A DNA stretch of 64,000 nucleotides from Naematelia aurantialba (GCA_021527695.1 JAKFAO010000006.1:744001-808000); one strand, 5' to 3'; shown: positions 35,428-47,649, counted from the stretch's first letter. The notes: generated from the letters alone by a model not told the origin. Made by a program: numbers and translations.

Positions 35428-36411
35428 ATGCAGAGTCTGACGCCCGCAGAATACCGCGAAGCCTTTGCCCTCTTTGACAAGCGAGGCACAGGTCAAGTCC
35501 CTCGCGAGTCGCTGGGCGAGCTGCTCCGCTCGCTAGGGCAGAACCCGACTCAGGCCGAGGTGGCTCATCTCGAGTCGAGCGTTGGTACTACCTGTGCGTT
35601 GACCTGTTGCTGTTCCGAGTAATCTGTCCTGCGCCGTCTGGCCAGTGCGATCTGTCGTTTGCCGTCTGCTCAGTGTCATCTGTGTTTTGCCATCTATCCA
35701 GTCTACACAAGTTGTGCCTCGGAGGATCGTGGCTGACGAGGTGGCGACAGTCGACTACGACACATTTCTCAACATCCTGAATCGGCCTGATGGTTGGAAG
35801 CCCGTCGGGACTGCGGGTGAGTGCTGCTCGTAGCAGAAACACTTGCCGCTGCTGCTCGCCTCTTTGGACCGTACTGATCAGTCAGACGAGTTCATCAAAG
35901 GGTTCCAGGTGTTTGACAAAGCCGGAAACGGGTTCATCGGCGCCGGCGAGCTGCGGTACGTCCTTACCCAGCTGGGGGAAAAGATGTCGGACGACGAGGT
36001 GGATGAGCTCTTGAAGGGCTTTCCGGTGCAGTGAGTGGAGTTGCGTGGCTGTTGGCTTTCCTCCCCGAGTCTTTCTCCCCATTCTCGGTATCCCCTTCTC
36101 TCTCCCCAGCTCTCTGTGTCCCCTTCTCTCCCCCAGACTCTATCACCATAATGTGTCCCCAACTCTCAATTCTCTCCCCCAACTCTCCCTTAATGTTCTG
36201 TCCCAGTTCTCTGTCATGTCGAACATTGTAGTTGTCTGTCCCCACTTTTTACCACGTCGCCACGCTCTCTCCCCACCTCATTACCCCCCACCCGTTCAAA
36301 GGTGTACCGCCATCGGCACAACCCCCCAACTCACCGCAGGCCAGGCTGACGGGACGCAGAGACGGACAGATCAACTACCACTCGTTTGTGCGGTCCATCC
36401 TCGCGCAATAA
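35428..36411 (+). CDS. Essential myosin light chain, Cdc4/Mlc1 type (139 aa)
   Basis: EF-hand light chain that binds IQ motifs of type II and V myosins and is needed for the cytokinetic ring in S. pombe (Cdc4). Exons are 35428-35584, 35751-35816, 35886-36030 and 36360-36411, with introns in phases 1, 1 and 2. The total is 139 residues, against 141 in Cdc4. Landmarks are LFDKRGTGQVPRESLGELLR, GQNPTQAE, FLNILNRPDG, EFIKGFQVFDKAGNGFIG, GELRYVLTQLGEKMS, DELLKG and the end INYHSFVRSILAQ. The EF loops lack several Ca2+ ligands (for example DKRGTGQVPRES), as in other essential light chains, so Ca2+ binding is unlikely. The start MQSLTPAEY fits the family length, though a tiny upstream coding exon (ATG at 35185) is possible. 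Confidence 0.92.
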
Positions 36412-37497
36412 TCGCCAGGCCTTGTTGGCCTCCGGCTCCATTGCCAGACGTGGCGTGACGAGGCAAGCTGGATAGGAGGTATTGGACGCGGGGCGGGGTG
36501 GGCGTGCTTGACGTACCGCTTAACGTGGGACGTGGGACGTGGGACGTGCGGCGTGGGACGTGGAGTGTCTTGGACGTCGAGCCGACTTTACCTGGTGATC
36601 CAAGTGCTTTCGTACCTGTGGCGAGCGGAGTCCTCTTGGCCTGCTGTTGACGACTTTACGATGTACCCGTGCTTCTGACCATGTGTCGCGCTGATTCCTC
36701 GGCCCGAATAGTCACGCCCTCGGACCCTGCTAGTCCCCTCACCAGAGCTTCACAGTCACGGCCGTTGTCCCGTGGCACGATGCAGCTGGGCACTGGCACG
36801 AGCAGCTGGGCATTGGAACGAGGCAGCTGGGCACTGTCGACACCGACTCGCGGCTTCACACCCGTGCTTGTCACTGGACAAAGACTGCTTGTCACTGGAC
36901 AAAGACTGCTTGTCACGTTACACAGACAGCATGTCACTTGGCCAAAGACAGCTTGCCACTTGGCAGAAGACAGCTTGCCACTTGACGAGAGATTAATTAT
37001 GAATACCGGCACATGACCGTTACTCTCGACGTGAATGGCTGACTGGGTCGTCTTGGCTGAACCAGTAAGGGTCTGATCTAAGTTCTGAGCTGGAAACGAT
37101 CCTGGCGGCCCAGCGCCAGACGCTCTGTGCTCGATCCTCCATGCTCGTTACTCGGTACTCGGTACTCGATGCTCGATCCTCCATGCTCGTTACTCGATGC
37201 GCGATGCTCGATGCTCGATGCTCGATGCTCAATACCCGCTCGTCAAGGTATGCCTCACAGCTACATTTTGCCAAGATTATAAGGCGCGGACGCCGACAAC
37301 GTCTCTGATTTCCATTGTCCAATTGAAACATGCAGTAGCACACGCTGTTTTCCCAAACCCTCCCAACAAAGGTATTCCCCTCCAACCACACCAGATCCCA
37401 TGCCACGTACCCCGGCCGCTCCGCACTGACCGTACGATACCCCCCCTCCCTCCTATCGGTCCCGCTCACACACCTCTTCCCCCGCGGTCTCCATCCC
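36412..37497. other. Convergent intergenic region rich in short tandem repeats
   Basis: 1.1 kb between the light chain and the RING-protein gene, which converge here. It holds three repeat clusters: GGGACGT units (36523-36563), a degenerate 21-22 bp minisatellite (36866-36988), and CTCGATGCTCGAT-type 7-8 bp units (about 37130-37232). No gene is seen. Confidence 0.6.
36866..36988. repeat. Degenerate 21-22 bp minisatellite
   Basis: About six copies of a unit beginning GCTTGTCACTGGACAAAGACT. The first two are nearly identical and later ones drift (GCTTGCCACTTGGCAGAAGAC). Confidence 0.9.
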
Positions 37498-40400
37498 CTA
37501 CGCCACCCCCTCGGTCTCCCGCAGTGGATCCCTACACACAAAACACTTGCTGTCCTCCCTGAACCACCGCCGAGCACAGTGCTCATGAGCCGAATGCCCA
37601 CAATCAGGCAACATCACCCCCCGCTCTTTATCGCGATACTGCGCCAGGCAGATGGGGCACTTGGACACCCGCACGCCAAGGAGCGAGAGCTTGAGCTTGG
37701 TCTTTCCGGTCGACGTTGTGCGGCGCGAATCGACCGAGATGAGTCCCGGTAGGAGGGTGGACAGAGCCGCCGGCGACGCGGCTGGCGTCTTCGCCGGCCC
37801 GAGGAAGGACGTGATTTGAGAGAAGCCCTATGAGGTAGTCGAGCGTCAGCTTGAGTTCACTCGACGTTGCTTCTCGTTCGACAGGATCCAGAACCACTTC
37901 TGCGACGGACATCCCCTTCGTTGACGGCTGTCCATTTCCTCGACGGACAATCCCTTCCTCGACATATATTCCCTTCCTCGACACGCGTCCGCTTCATAAA
38001 CGTTCATCCGCTCGGATGGGCTGACATGTTACGCCGCTAGAAACGAAAGAAAAAGACGAAGGTGCAAGTTCCAAGCCCAAACGCTCACCTCGTACTCTCT
38101 GCCGGACCCTTCGATGCGGGAGACCAGCACATCGAGATCCGTGTACTCCACGGGACCCCCGGTTGCCGTCACTGTCTCGCTCCGCAAGTCCTGTGTCGAT
38201 ACACTTCGCGCCGTACTGGGCAACACGTCATGCTCGACCGTCAGGTTCTCCGAATGCGCCCTCTCTCCCAGTGGTCTCGGGGGCCCCAGGATTCTAGGCG
38301 GAGAGGGATCCGGCCCCACCACCAGGCTATCGGCAAGTAACTTGGCCCATGGTCTCGGAGGGACCGGGGGTGGTCGTGGACCGCGCGGGCGCGACGGTTT
38401 GGCATTGCGCCAGAACGGGCGCGGTATGATCCCGATCGGAGCGAGCGTCGAGACCTTCTCAGACACCGACGATGTTGTAGACAAGGTGACGGACGAATCG
38501 TTCCGACCGTGCGTTGGACGCGGGACAAATGCCGGCGGAGGGGAAGGCGGTTGAGGCTGGTCAGGCATGGATGCAGGAGGAGAGACGGGCGATGGTGGTG
38601 CGCGGGACGGGGCAGACGACGGAGGGGGCGGTGGTGGACGCCGCGTAGGCAGTGACGGGGCTCTCGCTCTCGGGGTCGGTGAGGTAGCCGTCGCTGCCCC
38701 CTCTGCTCGATGTATAGGTCGAGGCGTAATAGGTGAGTCTGCCGTCGATAATACCGATGGTTTTCGCGACACTCCAGCACCTTGCCCCTGCGCTCGCAGA
38801 GACGGAGGTGGTGGCGGAGCTGGCTTCCTCTTCGATACCGTTGCCTCGGGAGGTGATGCAGACCCTTCAGCCTTGTGCTTGGCCGGAACTATCTCCTTTG
38901 ACATGCCCTGTTTAGCCACCGCGACCTGCGCCTGCAGCGCCGTATCGATCTCAAGCTGTCGACTCGCCTCCTTGACCGCTTCTACCGCAGCCAACCTCGC
39001 AGCCGCCTGTGCCGAACTTTCCGCTACAGTGTTCTGCGCATCGTCCTCTAACAGCGCGAGCAGCTCGGCGGTCGCCGCGGCCAGCGTCGGGATTTCCGTT
39101 GGCGCTTTGGGCGACGGCACAGCCGAAAAGTCGTTCAAGTCTATCAGAGGCCCAGAAGCCATGTTTGGACTCGCCGGAATCTTGGGCTGGCGCTTAGGAG
39201 GCGACGCAGATAGTTCTTGGTTCCGAGCGAGAGGGAGTTCGCGACGCTTGAGGGCTGCTTCCCGATGAGGCGGTAGGCCGCTTGGCGTCTCGACAGCTTC
39301 TTCTTTGAGGCTCATCAGGTTAGGGTGAGACTCACCCGAGGCCCGCAGTCGGCTTGACGGCGGCTCTCCTTCTGATCGACGCCGTGCGTGATTCACCAAT
39401 TGCGACCTTGTCTCCGCTAACGCAGTCGGCGCATCCGGCTCCGAGATTCGGCTGGCCATGGCTACCATGACCGGCTCGGCCGTATCCAACCGTGGAGACC
39501 TGGAGATGGTGCGTGGAAAGTAGCCAGAACTCGGCGACGAGAACAGTGGTCTGGGCCTTGCCACCGGTGTACTAGGCGAGGACAGCGCAGACTGGTGACC
39601 TGGTGAGGACGGAGAAGACTTGAGGCCAGACGAAGAGCGGCGAATGGCTTTTCCACGCGTGAGTTTGCGCTTCGGACCGGGAGAATCCAGTACAATGTCG
39701 CTGCCTGTCGGTGATGGGTTCTTGGGCTTGGTGCCTTCATCTGGGCTGGACGGTGAGCCACGCTTCGGTTCAGTGGTCATGAGAGCATCTCCTGCGCCCC
39801 TCTGTACGTCGAGAGAAGCCGTAGCTGCGACGGTTTGATTGTCCGTGGACGCGGTGGCCGGGCGCGAAGGGCGAGACTCGTCCTGGTGAAGATCTTCAGT
39901 GGTTTCGGTGGGACCTTGATCCACCGGCAAGTCGACCAACCCCTTTGTCGGGGTGGCTCGAGCAGTCAGCGGGCTTGAGCTGTCAAGCTCGATAACTTGC
40001 GCTGCAGAGGCCTGCAGCTCGACATTCTTGGGCACGGCTACCTCGGCTTCTTCGATTTCAAGGTGTAAGGCATCGGATGGGCGGGGAAGGTGCTCCATGC
40101 TAGATGCCTGGACGTTGTCTGTTGCTGCACTGGAGCTTGCTACCGCATTTGCGGCGACAACAGCGGACTGCGGACTCGATCTATCGTTTGCAAGCTCTAC
40201 TGACAGGGCGGCACCTACACCAGGCGAATCGAGCGGCGGCAAAGCGACGAATTCGGGTCCAGGCAGTGGTTTGGCCCTGGGAGCAGGAGTCGGCTGTGGG
40301 GATGGCATAGGCGACGAAGGGGCAGTGAAAATAGGTTCCTCAGAGTCCACGTCGCCGGCCGTCTGGAAGCTGTCGGTAGCGCTCTTCGCAGCGGAGGAGG

Positions 40401-42348
40401 GCCGAATCACCAGATTCTCATGGTCCAGATTCTCATGGTAGTCTCCATCTCCCGGCGGCTCCAATAGCGACGAATCACCGACAGGATCTGCAGGAAAGTT
40501 CTGCACCGTCGGGGTAGCAGCGTTCAGAGTCGGGGTAGAAGCTGCCTCGACAAGAGAAAACGCTTGTGCCACAGGCGTTGCAGAATTTCGACCCTCGCTG
40601 CTATCTGCGGCAATCGGGGTACTTGGGTTATTGGCGTCGTTCACGGCCAGTGCTGCAATGGTGACGGTTCCAGCTATTTCGGAGTGAATGGGTGGTTCCT
40701 GCAAAACGGCGACAGGGGTCGGCAGCTCCACCATGGAAACCACTACTTCGCCCGACGACTCGCCCCTCGCACCCTTCCGCGCAATCTCGCGCTTGACTCT
40801 TTCCTCGAGCGTGTAGCCAGCCAAAAGATCTGCATTCCATGACCTGCGATCAGCCCTTTCCTCCTCCGTGCCGACGCCCTCTTCAGACATGCTGAGGACG
40901 GTGCGAGCGGGGGAAGTAGGTGCCGAGGCATAATGCGTGGAGGTAGGCGATGATGTCGACGATGGGGCCAGGTCCGAGCCGGCAGGGAGAGACGTAGTAA
41001 CGACGAGAGTTGGTCGTGTTAGAGGGGCGGAGCCGGATTGTACGGATGATTGCAAAGGCACTGCTGATGAAGTAGAAACTGGTGCTGTCGAAGGTGGTAC
41101 TGTCGACGATGTTGCTGAAACACTAGGTGGCGGTGGACCAGGGGCCGCACGAATCGCTGAAAGAGGAAGCAGTATCGCTTGTTCGAACGAAGGAGGTGGT
41201 GAGCGTGCTCGTGGAGTGAGCGACGCATTCCTCGATTGGGCGCTCGGCGGTGACGTAGAAGCTGATTCGAACGTTGGCGGGAGTCGCGATGTCGATGTTG
41301 TTGGAAAGGGGAATGCCGGTGGGGGGTCACTGGATTCAGGCAGATCAGGCAGTTCTGCAAGCACCTTTGTTAGAGCCGACCACGAAGCCGGGTGGGGTGC
41401 AGAATCGAGAGTGGCCAACTCACCTTCCCAGAGGTTGATGCGGCGCATACTTGCGCCCCTTGCCAGACCCAAAGCTCTGCCTTCTTCTCTGCTGGAAACA
41501 GTCGGGCGCCTGGTAATCCCCGTCTCGCCTCTGACGATCCTGCGCCTGCGCCGCTCGGGCGGGGGCTGGGCGGCGAGCGTGTCCCTGGCCTCTGCCATGG
41601 CTGCCTCCTCCTGCGGGTCCGACTCCATGATACGGCCCAGAACCCCGAGACTCAGCATGCTGACATTGGCCGTGCCAATTTCCCTCAGCCGCTCCTCGCT
41701 CCTCCGTCGGCCGCCCATGCCTGTCTTCCGTGGCCTAACGGCCCCGGCGGAATCGACGGCAGGCCCCCCCTGCGCCTGCGCCTGCCCCTGCCCTTGTACG
41801 CGAGGGGCCAGCGGCTGACCGCCCGGCATGATCGTCGGCGGCGAGAGGAGCTGGTTCGCATACTTGGGCTTACTGGGGGCCGGAAACGTCGCGGGCTGGG
41901 GTATAGGGCTTCCCGAGCCGCTGGCAGACGTGCTTCCCCGGACATAGGTGGACGGGAGGATCAGCCGAGAGTCGGCCGTGGCAAACAGTGGCTCGTCAGG
42001 CTGAGTGATGCTGGAGATGGGTTTTGGCGCGAGAGCCAGGTACGGCCGGGGAATGGGTTCGGACGATGGAGCAGGAGAGGAAGATGGCTTGGCTTTCTTG
42101 CGCGGTCTCCGGGCTGGCGGAGATCAGCACATCAGCATACGACTGCCGCGAGAGCTGGGACGCCCGGATCGGAAGCACTCACCCGCCGCAGTGGGTTGCT
42201 GCGCCTACAGACATAGGAATTAGCATGGCAGCGGATAGAGTGGACAGAGTGAATAGAGTGGAGAGGGGAACAAGTAGGCAAGGCGTACCGCTCCGCGAGC
42301 TCGAGATGAGCCTGGCTCGACTTCCCGGCCCGCACGCACAGCATCCAT
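37498..42348 (-). CDS. Large disordered protein with C-terminal RING finger (1455 aa)
   Basis: Predicted exons are 42289-42348, 42183-42204, 41424-42113, 38089-41354 and 37498-37827, giving 1455 residues. The first ~1340 residues are Pro/Ser/Thr/Ala-rich and mostly disordered, with PPPPP stretches near the C-terminal end. A short structured segment (YTDLDVLVSRIEG) precedes the last intron. The last exon carries FLGPAKTPAASPAALSTLLP, then a RING-H2-like finger: CPICL, then CGHSAHEHC, then CFVC. It is probably an E3 ubiquitin ligase, an inference from the RING. The intron 41423-41355 (69 nt) is a multiple of three without a stop, so a longer 1478-residue form could be made. The 5' exons MDAVRAGREVEPG and AQQPTAA join in frame but are less certain. 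Substrate and location are unknown. Confidence 0.8.
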
Positions 42349-42856
42349 CCCTCGTTTGTGCGAGCTGCGACCCTAAAAGTATTGGATGTTGCCGATCCCA
42401 CTAGTCGTATGCTTCATCCGAGCATCTAGATGGCGATAGTATGCGCGGAGAGTGGAGCAGCTCTTTGGAGATATAAATGCAAGAGCTGCAAGAACAAGCG
42501 GCCAAGAACAACGAAAGGTTCGGACAAACGAGCAGGTGCCCCTCGAATTGCAGCCAAAGTCTGCAGCGAAGTGCGTCATGCTCTCCCGGCAAAAACGCCA
42601 CTGCGACGACGGGCAACCCGGTTGCTGCAATGCACACTTTCGTGACGGGACAAGAGCCAGACGAGCACAGCTGCATGCCTGGCAGCGGAAACAAGACAGG
42701 CAGCAGGCTGCTGCATGAGTATGCCAGGTTGAGCAAGACATCTACCCAAACAACGGTCATATAGCAGCGATTCGCGGCAGCAACCTCTTCAATCATGCAT
42801 AACCACGTGCTCCTTGATCGCTTCTCACTACCTGAACATCTGGTTGTTTCACACAG
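42349..42856. other. Intergenic between RING gene and ATPase inhibitor gene
   Basis: 508 bp with the promoter of the RING-protein gene and the 3' end of the ATPase-inhibitor gene. Cys/Gln-rich frames on both strands are motif-free. No gene is seen. Confidence 0.5.
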
Positions 42857-44123
42857 CTACTGCTTGGCCGGCGGGTGGGCTTCCTTGTGCGCGGCATCCT
42901 GCACGACGTGAGCTCGATCGGTGCGAGGGATGCGGGGTGTTTTGGAAAGTGCGGCACACTCACGTATTCAGCCTGGGCCTTCTCGAGCTTCTCCTTGGCC
43001 TCCTTGAGCCTTTCCTGCTCCCTTCTGCGGATGTACTGGCCCTCCTCGGCGTTCTCGCGGTCACTGGGGGGTGAGTGTGGGTACTCGACGGGATGTGGGT
43101 CCTCGAAGGGGGGTGGGGCAGAATGTTGTACAGTAGTGCGCGGGGGTAGAGGGCAGAGGGCAGAGGGCAGAGGGCAGAGGGCAGAGGGAGAGAGGGAGCG
43201 AGGTAGAGAGAGAAGAGAAAGAGGGAAGAAGGGAGAGGGAAGGAGACGGAAGAAGGAAGAAGGAGACGGAAGAAGGAAGAAGGAGACGGAAGAAGGAAGA
43301 AGGAGGAAGGAGGAAGGAGGAAGGAGGAAGGAGGAAGGAGGAAGGAGGAAGGAGGAAGGAGGAAGGAGGAAGGAGGACGGAGGAAGGAGGAAAGAGGGAC
43401 AAGGGATAGGATCAACGGTAAAGCGCTAGAGGCGCGTCGAGCAGGGAAGCAGCAGCAGCAGTAGAACCCAACGTACCGGAAACCCTTGGACGAGCCCGTG
43501 GTACCCTCGGGACGAACGTCCGGAGCGTAGTTGCGAGTGAACATCTGGCCAGTCAGCGGGGTCGAGTCTCTTCCAGTCGGCGTAAGGGGACATTCTATCC
43601 CCCACGATTCTTCTGGCCCGAATATGCATTCCCAGAGGTGCACCAACTCAGAGAGCGCGGTACTCGCAGCCTGCACCCTCTCGAGCGAGCGTGCAGTACT
43701 CGGAGGCAACACCCCCTCGAGCGAGCGCAGAGCGCAGTACTCCGTGGCCACACGCGTCGGATAGAGTGCAGTACTCCGAGCAGCCGACTCGAGCTAGATA
43801 CAGACAAGTCCGCCTCACACGCGGCAATGGCAGAGACCAGAGAAACACCACGACACCGCTGACACCACTGACACCACTGACACCACTGACACCACTGACA
43901 CCACTGACACCACTGACACCACCGACACCACTGACACCACCGACACCACCGAACACTGAACACTGAACACTGAACACTGAGAACACTGCACTCGCGGAAC
44001 CGGTACCACCGGCCGAACCCAATCGAGCGGCAGGACACCTCCCCCTCACCCAGACAGGACACTCACCACAGGCGCCCTGAGGGCCGTCAGGCGGGCGGGG
44101 CGGATGGCGCGAATGGCAGACAT
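42857..44123 (-). CDS. Mitochondrial F1Fo-ATPase inhibitor, IATP/Inh1 family (88 aa)
   Basis: Small matrix protein that blocks ATP hydrolysis by F1 when the membrane potential collapses. Exons are 44067-44123, 43477-43544, 42964-43063 and 42857-42898, with introns in phases 0, 2 and 0. The product is 88 residues. MSAIRAIRPARLTALRAPV is a typical presequence. The mature part has PEGTTGSSKGFRDRENAEEG and the inhibitory helix QYIRRREQERLKEAKEKLEK. It ends with a short His-containing tail (DAAHKEAHPPAKQ). Only 267 nt of coding sequence is spread over 1.27 kb, because introns 1 (522 nt) and 2 (413 nt) are filled with tandem repeats. Confidence 0.87.
43147..43403. repeat. Long purine-only tract with nested repeats in ATPase-inhibitor intron 2
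   Basis: About 250 bp, almost pure A/G with C interruptions on the plus strand. It comprises GAGGGCA units, then GAAGAAGGAAGAAGGAGACG units, then GGAGGAA units. It lies wholly inside intron 2. Confidence 0.92.
43851..43988. repeat. ACACCACTG and GAACACT tandem repeats in ATPase-inhibitor intron 1
   Basis: About ten 9-bp units (CACTGACAC) are followed by about five 7-bp units (GAACACT), within intron 1. Confidence 0.92.
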
Positions 44124-44404
44124 GGTCTGTGTCTGTATCTTGTAGCTAGAGTGGTGCTGGTGGAAAACAAACGAGCAGAGTGTCAAGAGCGACGGGATAC
44201 GTAAAGGGTCTACTAGGCCGCCGTCCTGACCCGTGATCTATGACGTGGCATTTCACTCACCACCCCGCACTCGAGTGGTCGAGCGGCAGGCTTGTGCGTG
44301 TGCGTGTGCGTGCGCCATGCAATGCAGATCTAGCTCTACATACACTCCCTGAGATACTCATGAAACTCGCCGAAGTGCAAACACAATGACAATCACAACT
44401 GCAA

Positions 44405-46362
44405 TCAAGAACACAGGCCCACTCCCACCGCCGCCAAGCTAACCGCCACCAGCGCCACGGCTACCCCCCACACCGAAGCCGTCCCGACACTGACTCCCTG
44501 CACAGCAGCCCCGGTGGAACTACCAGTCAAGTTGGACTCGCTGTTGCCCGCGTAGAGCTGCATATTGCGGAAATAGGTGTACTGGCTTGTCGGCGTTGCC
44601 CAGGACGAGTCGTCGCCCCCGAAGAAGGTCGAGAAGTACATGCCGCCGATAGATGCGAGCGAGTCCGCGGACCGTAGCTCGAGATCCGTGAATTGCAGTG
44701 CCTGCACGCCGTTGTACCACAGCCTGAACATATGTCAGTTTACAAGCTGTACGTCGTAGAGTGTACAACGTGTCAAACACCGAGTAGCGGGACGGCGGGA
44801 ACGCAAACAGGGAACACAAACTCACTCGACGATACCATTGGCCGTGCCGACCGTGTTGAGCACCACCAAGAGCCAGATCGTCTGCCATTGCCCCGTGGCG
44901 AAGCTAAACGAGCCGCGCGAGAGCGACGTGCCGTAGTCTGAATTACAAATGACATTATCGTCTTTGCAGAACGACGTCGTCGTGGGGATGTACGCGTATA
45001 CTGGATATTGTCAGGCTTTAACTTGACGACTCGTTGCTGCTCCAAGTCTGGATGAGACATACCTTCGCCCGCGCCGGAAGTGCGCCACATCAGACGGGTG
45101 CTAAAGCACGTCGAGCCATTTGTCTCGTTGCCGCCTGAACAGCCGTGTGTGTCTGGACCACCTCGCAGACCTGGCAGCTTGCCGCCCTGGTTCCAGCTGT
45201 ACGAGTCAGCCGTATCCTCGAGTGGGTGAGTGGTCGGTGCATCCATGTTGACAGCTGCGAGTGCTGCGGTTGCCGTGATGGCTGGTTCTCGTCAAGAAGG
45301 GTTGAAAATGCTCGCATTCTCAACATGATCGTACAGAAAAGGGCCAGTTGCAACGACTCCGGATAAGGACACCGGGCAAGACGGCAGGGAAAGACGCGCG
45401 GGTAAAGACATAGAGGAAACGAGGCAAGCCAACATGACCACCATAGACGAAGGCCAGTGACAAAGGAAAGACGACAGTCACCCGGGTGGGACAGAAAGTC
45501 AAGACGGCCGTGTGAACTCACGCAAAACCCGTGGGGAACCAGATATCATAAGCCAGCAACATGCGCTCGTACGAATCGCTGTTACCTCCGCTCAGCGGTG
45601 TGGCGTAAAACTGGGTGCCCCCCGTGGACTTGGAATAACTGCCTTTGGGATAGTTGACACGCAGCACCGGTGCTTCGCCTGCAAGGTCCGTCGAGGCGGG
45701 CGACGAGACGGCCGTGGCGGTCGAAGTTGTGGACGTGGAGTTTGTCTGCGACTTGGAGCCCGAGGAACTGGAGCTCGAGGTGGAGGTGGTGCTGGAACTG
45801 GTGCTCGAGGTGGTGCTCCGGTGTGCGCGGCGGACCAAGGTCGACGTGGTCGTATCTGGGTCGGGCGAGAAGACACTACAGTCGTGAGCGATGCCACTGG
45901 ACGCGGCGACGAGAGAGGGCAGGAGCGAGACTGATACTCTCTTCATTTTCCGATACTCCCTCACCATTTCCCAATACCCTCTCTCCATTTCCGATACCCT
46001 CTCACCATCGCCTTCCACTCGGACCCTTGCATCTAGCGCTCGCACCAGACGCGACGCTACACAGCGTAGACCCACCACCCACGCACAGACAGACGAGACC
46101 AAACAACAGGACAAGAAGTGTACAGGACAAGCAGCCCGACTCACATATCGTCGCTGCCAAAGCTGATAGCCCCCGTCAGCGCCCAATTGTCCTTGATCCA
46201 CGCGGCCGCGTCGTCTGACGCGAGTGTCGTCGTCGGGACGCTAAAGTTGAAATTCGCCGCTGTGAGCTGGTAGCTGCTCACGACGTCTTGCAGCGAGCCG
46301 GCGCGCGTGTGCGCCAGGGACACGAGGGTGACAAGGGCGGCGAGCAGGGGGAGTGGTGCCAT
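44405..46362 (-). CDS. Secreted PL14-like polysaccharide lyase, C-terminally anchored (399 aa)
   Basis: Exons are 46145-46362, 45522-45875, 45063-45196, 44826-45000 and 44405-44723, with introns in phases 2, 2, 1 and 2. The product is 399 residues. The start MAPLPLLAALVTLVSLAHTRAG is a clear signal peptide. After about 70 residues comes a Ser/Thr linker (STTSSTSSSTTSTSSSSSSG). The catalytic-type domain has LLAYDIWFPTGFAWNQGGK, LPGLRGG, CSGGNETNG, FSTRLMWR, WQTIWLLVVLNT, LWYNGVQAL and FGGDDSSWATP, the pattern of fungal polysaccharide lyase family 14-like proteins. The last 25 residues are hydrophobic after a Ser/Gly stretch, suggesting a GPI anchor or membrane tail. The likely substrate is a uronic-acid-containing glycan, but this is not shown by the sequence. 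Confidence 0.83.
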
Positions 46363-47305
46363 CGCGGTCCGGAGGCGGAGGCGGCGGCGGGGCGGCGGTG
46401 ATGGCTGTGGCGTTGAGGTGACGGCGATGTGATGTGATGTGGGGTGATGGGGGTGGGGGCAATGGTGACTTGGGAGGCCGAGATGCAACTGGGCCGAGGG
46501 ACACGTCTAGAGTAGACTGGTGAGGATGGATTCCCGATGACGTCTCGATAATTATAGCTTTACAAAGTGTCCATGTACCAACGTGACCGCAGAGAACGTC
46601 CCACCGACGTCGAGACGAGCCGAGGCGCGTCGACGTCCGATACAAGAGATCGAGGTGTGATGGCGTATCGAGTCGCAGTGAGGAAGAATCGACCAAAGCG
46701 ACACAAGAATAGATCGACACAAGAAAAGCGATACCAGAATAACAACGGCGACCGACGACGACGCTGCGACGCGCTAAAACCAGCCAGCCTGGCCTCGTTC
46801 AGCGCCAATATATCCGGATGATCCCCTCCGCGTCTGCTGCGCCGCTGCTGCGCTGTTACTTTGAGTGTGCTGTTCTGCTGTTCTGCGACAAGGACGCAGT
46901 GGTCGACGACTAGACACCTGCTTGGTGCTGAGCGCTATCGATTTCCGCCGTGTACGTATACAAAGTCGTGCAAGCAAGCTCTGAACCTGAAACGGCGCGT
47001 GTCCAGGCACTACCACCGGGGCAACAAAGCGTCTTCATATAGCCCTACGTGCTGCTGCTGCTACTGGCTACTCACCTGTGCTACGTCCGAGTATAGGTGT
47101 CCAAGCACAATCACTGCCCGTTCAAACAATGCCTGCCTCGCAGAGAGACCCAGCCTCGTTCAGATGTAAACGCATCTTCATGAGTAAAAACACATTGAGT
47201 GGCTATCAAGTACGCGGGGTATGTATCTACACACCGGTCCTTGCCTTGGCCCGGAAAAGTTTGTATGCAACAGTCGTCCGCTCGGCTCCATTCCCTCGCA
47301 CATCT

Positions 47306-47410
47306 CGCTCTCGCTCATCACACATCTCGCTCTCAACCATCACACATCTCGCTCTCACCCATCACACATCTCGCTCTCATCCGTTCACCCATCTCGCTCT
47401 CACCCATTCC
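47306..47410. repeat. CATCTCGCTCTCA-type tandem repeat
   Basis: About five imperfect 18-24 bp units built on CACACATCTCGCTCTCACCC, in the region downstream of CRM1. Confidence 0.85.
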
Positions 47411-47649
47411 CCATCGGTCAGCGATGCTCCTCGTCCCCGTCTTTGTCCCCCTCCATCCTGTCACACCCATCCCGTCGCCATCCTCCGTCCTAAGGTGCGG
47501 AATTTCGCTGCTTGATGATCCTCCACCGCCTCGATCCCCCGCCTATACGGCACATGCGTACACATGCCGCCACCTCTTCCCGATGGCCCGCCCTGCACCG
47601 CTATACGCTCGCACGCCCTGCACGTATACGGAGGCCATCACCTCACTCC

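Noticed and set aside
40937..41818. 293-codon plus-strand frame
   Set aside because: It is a shadow of the disordered region of the RING-finger protein, with no motif, start context or splice signals.
43147..43988. Regular short repeats that could suggest a CRISPR array or centromeric satellite
   Set aside because: Units are 6-20 bp, contiguous without unique spacers, and lie inside introns of a confirmed eukaryotic gene.
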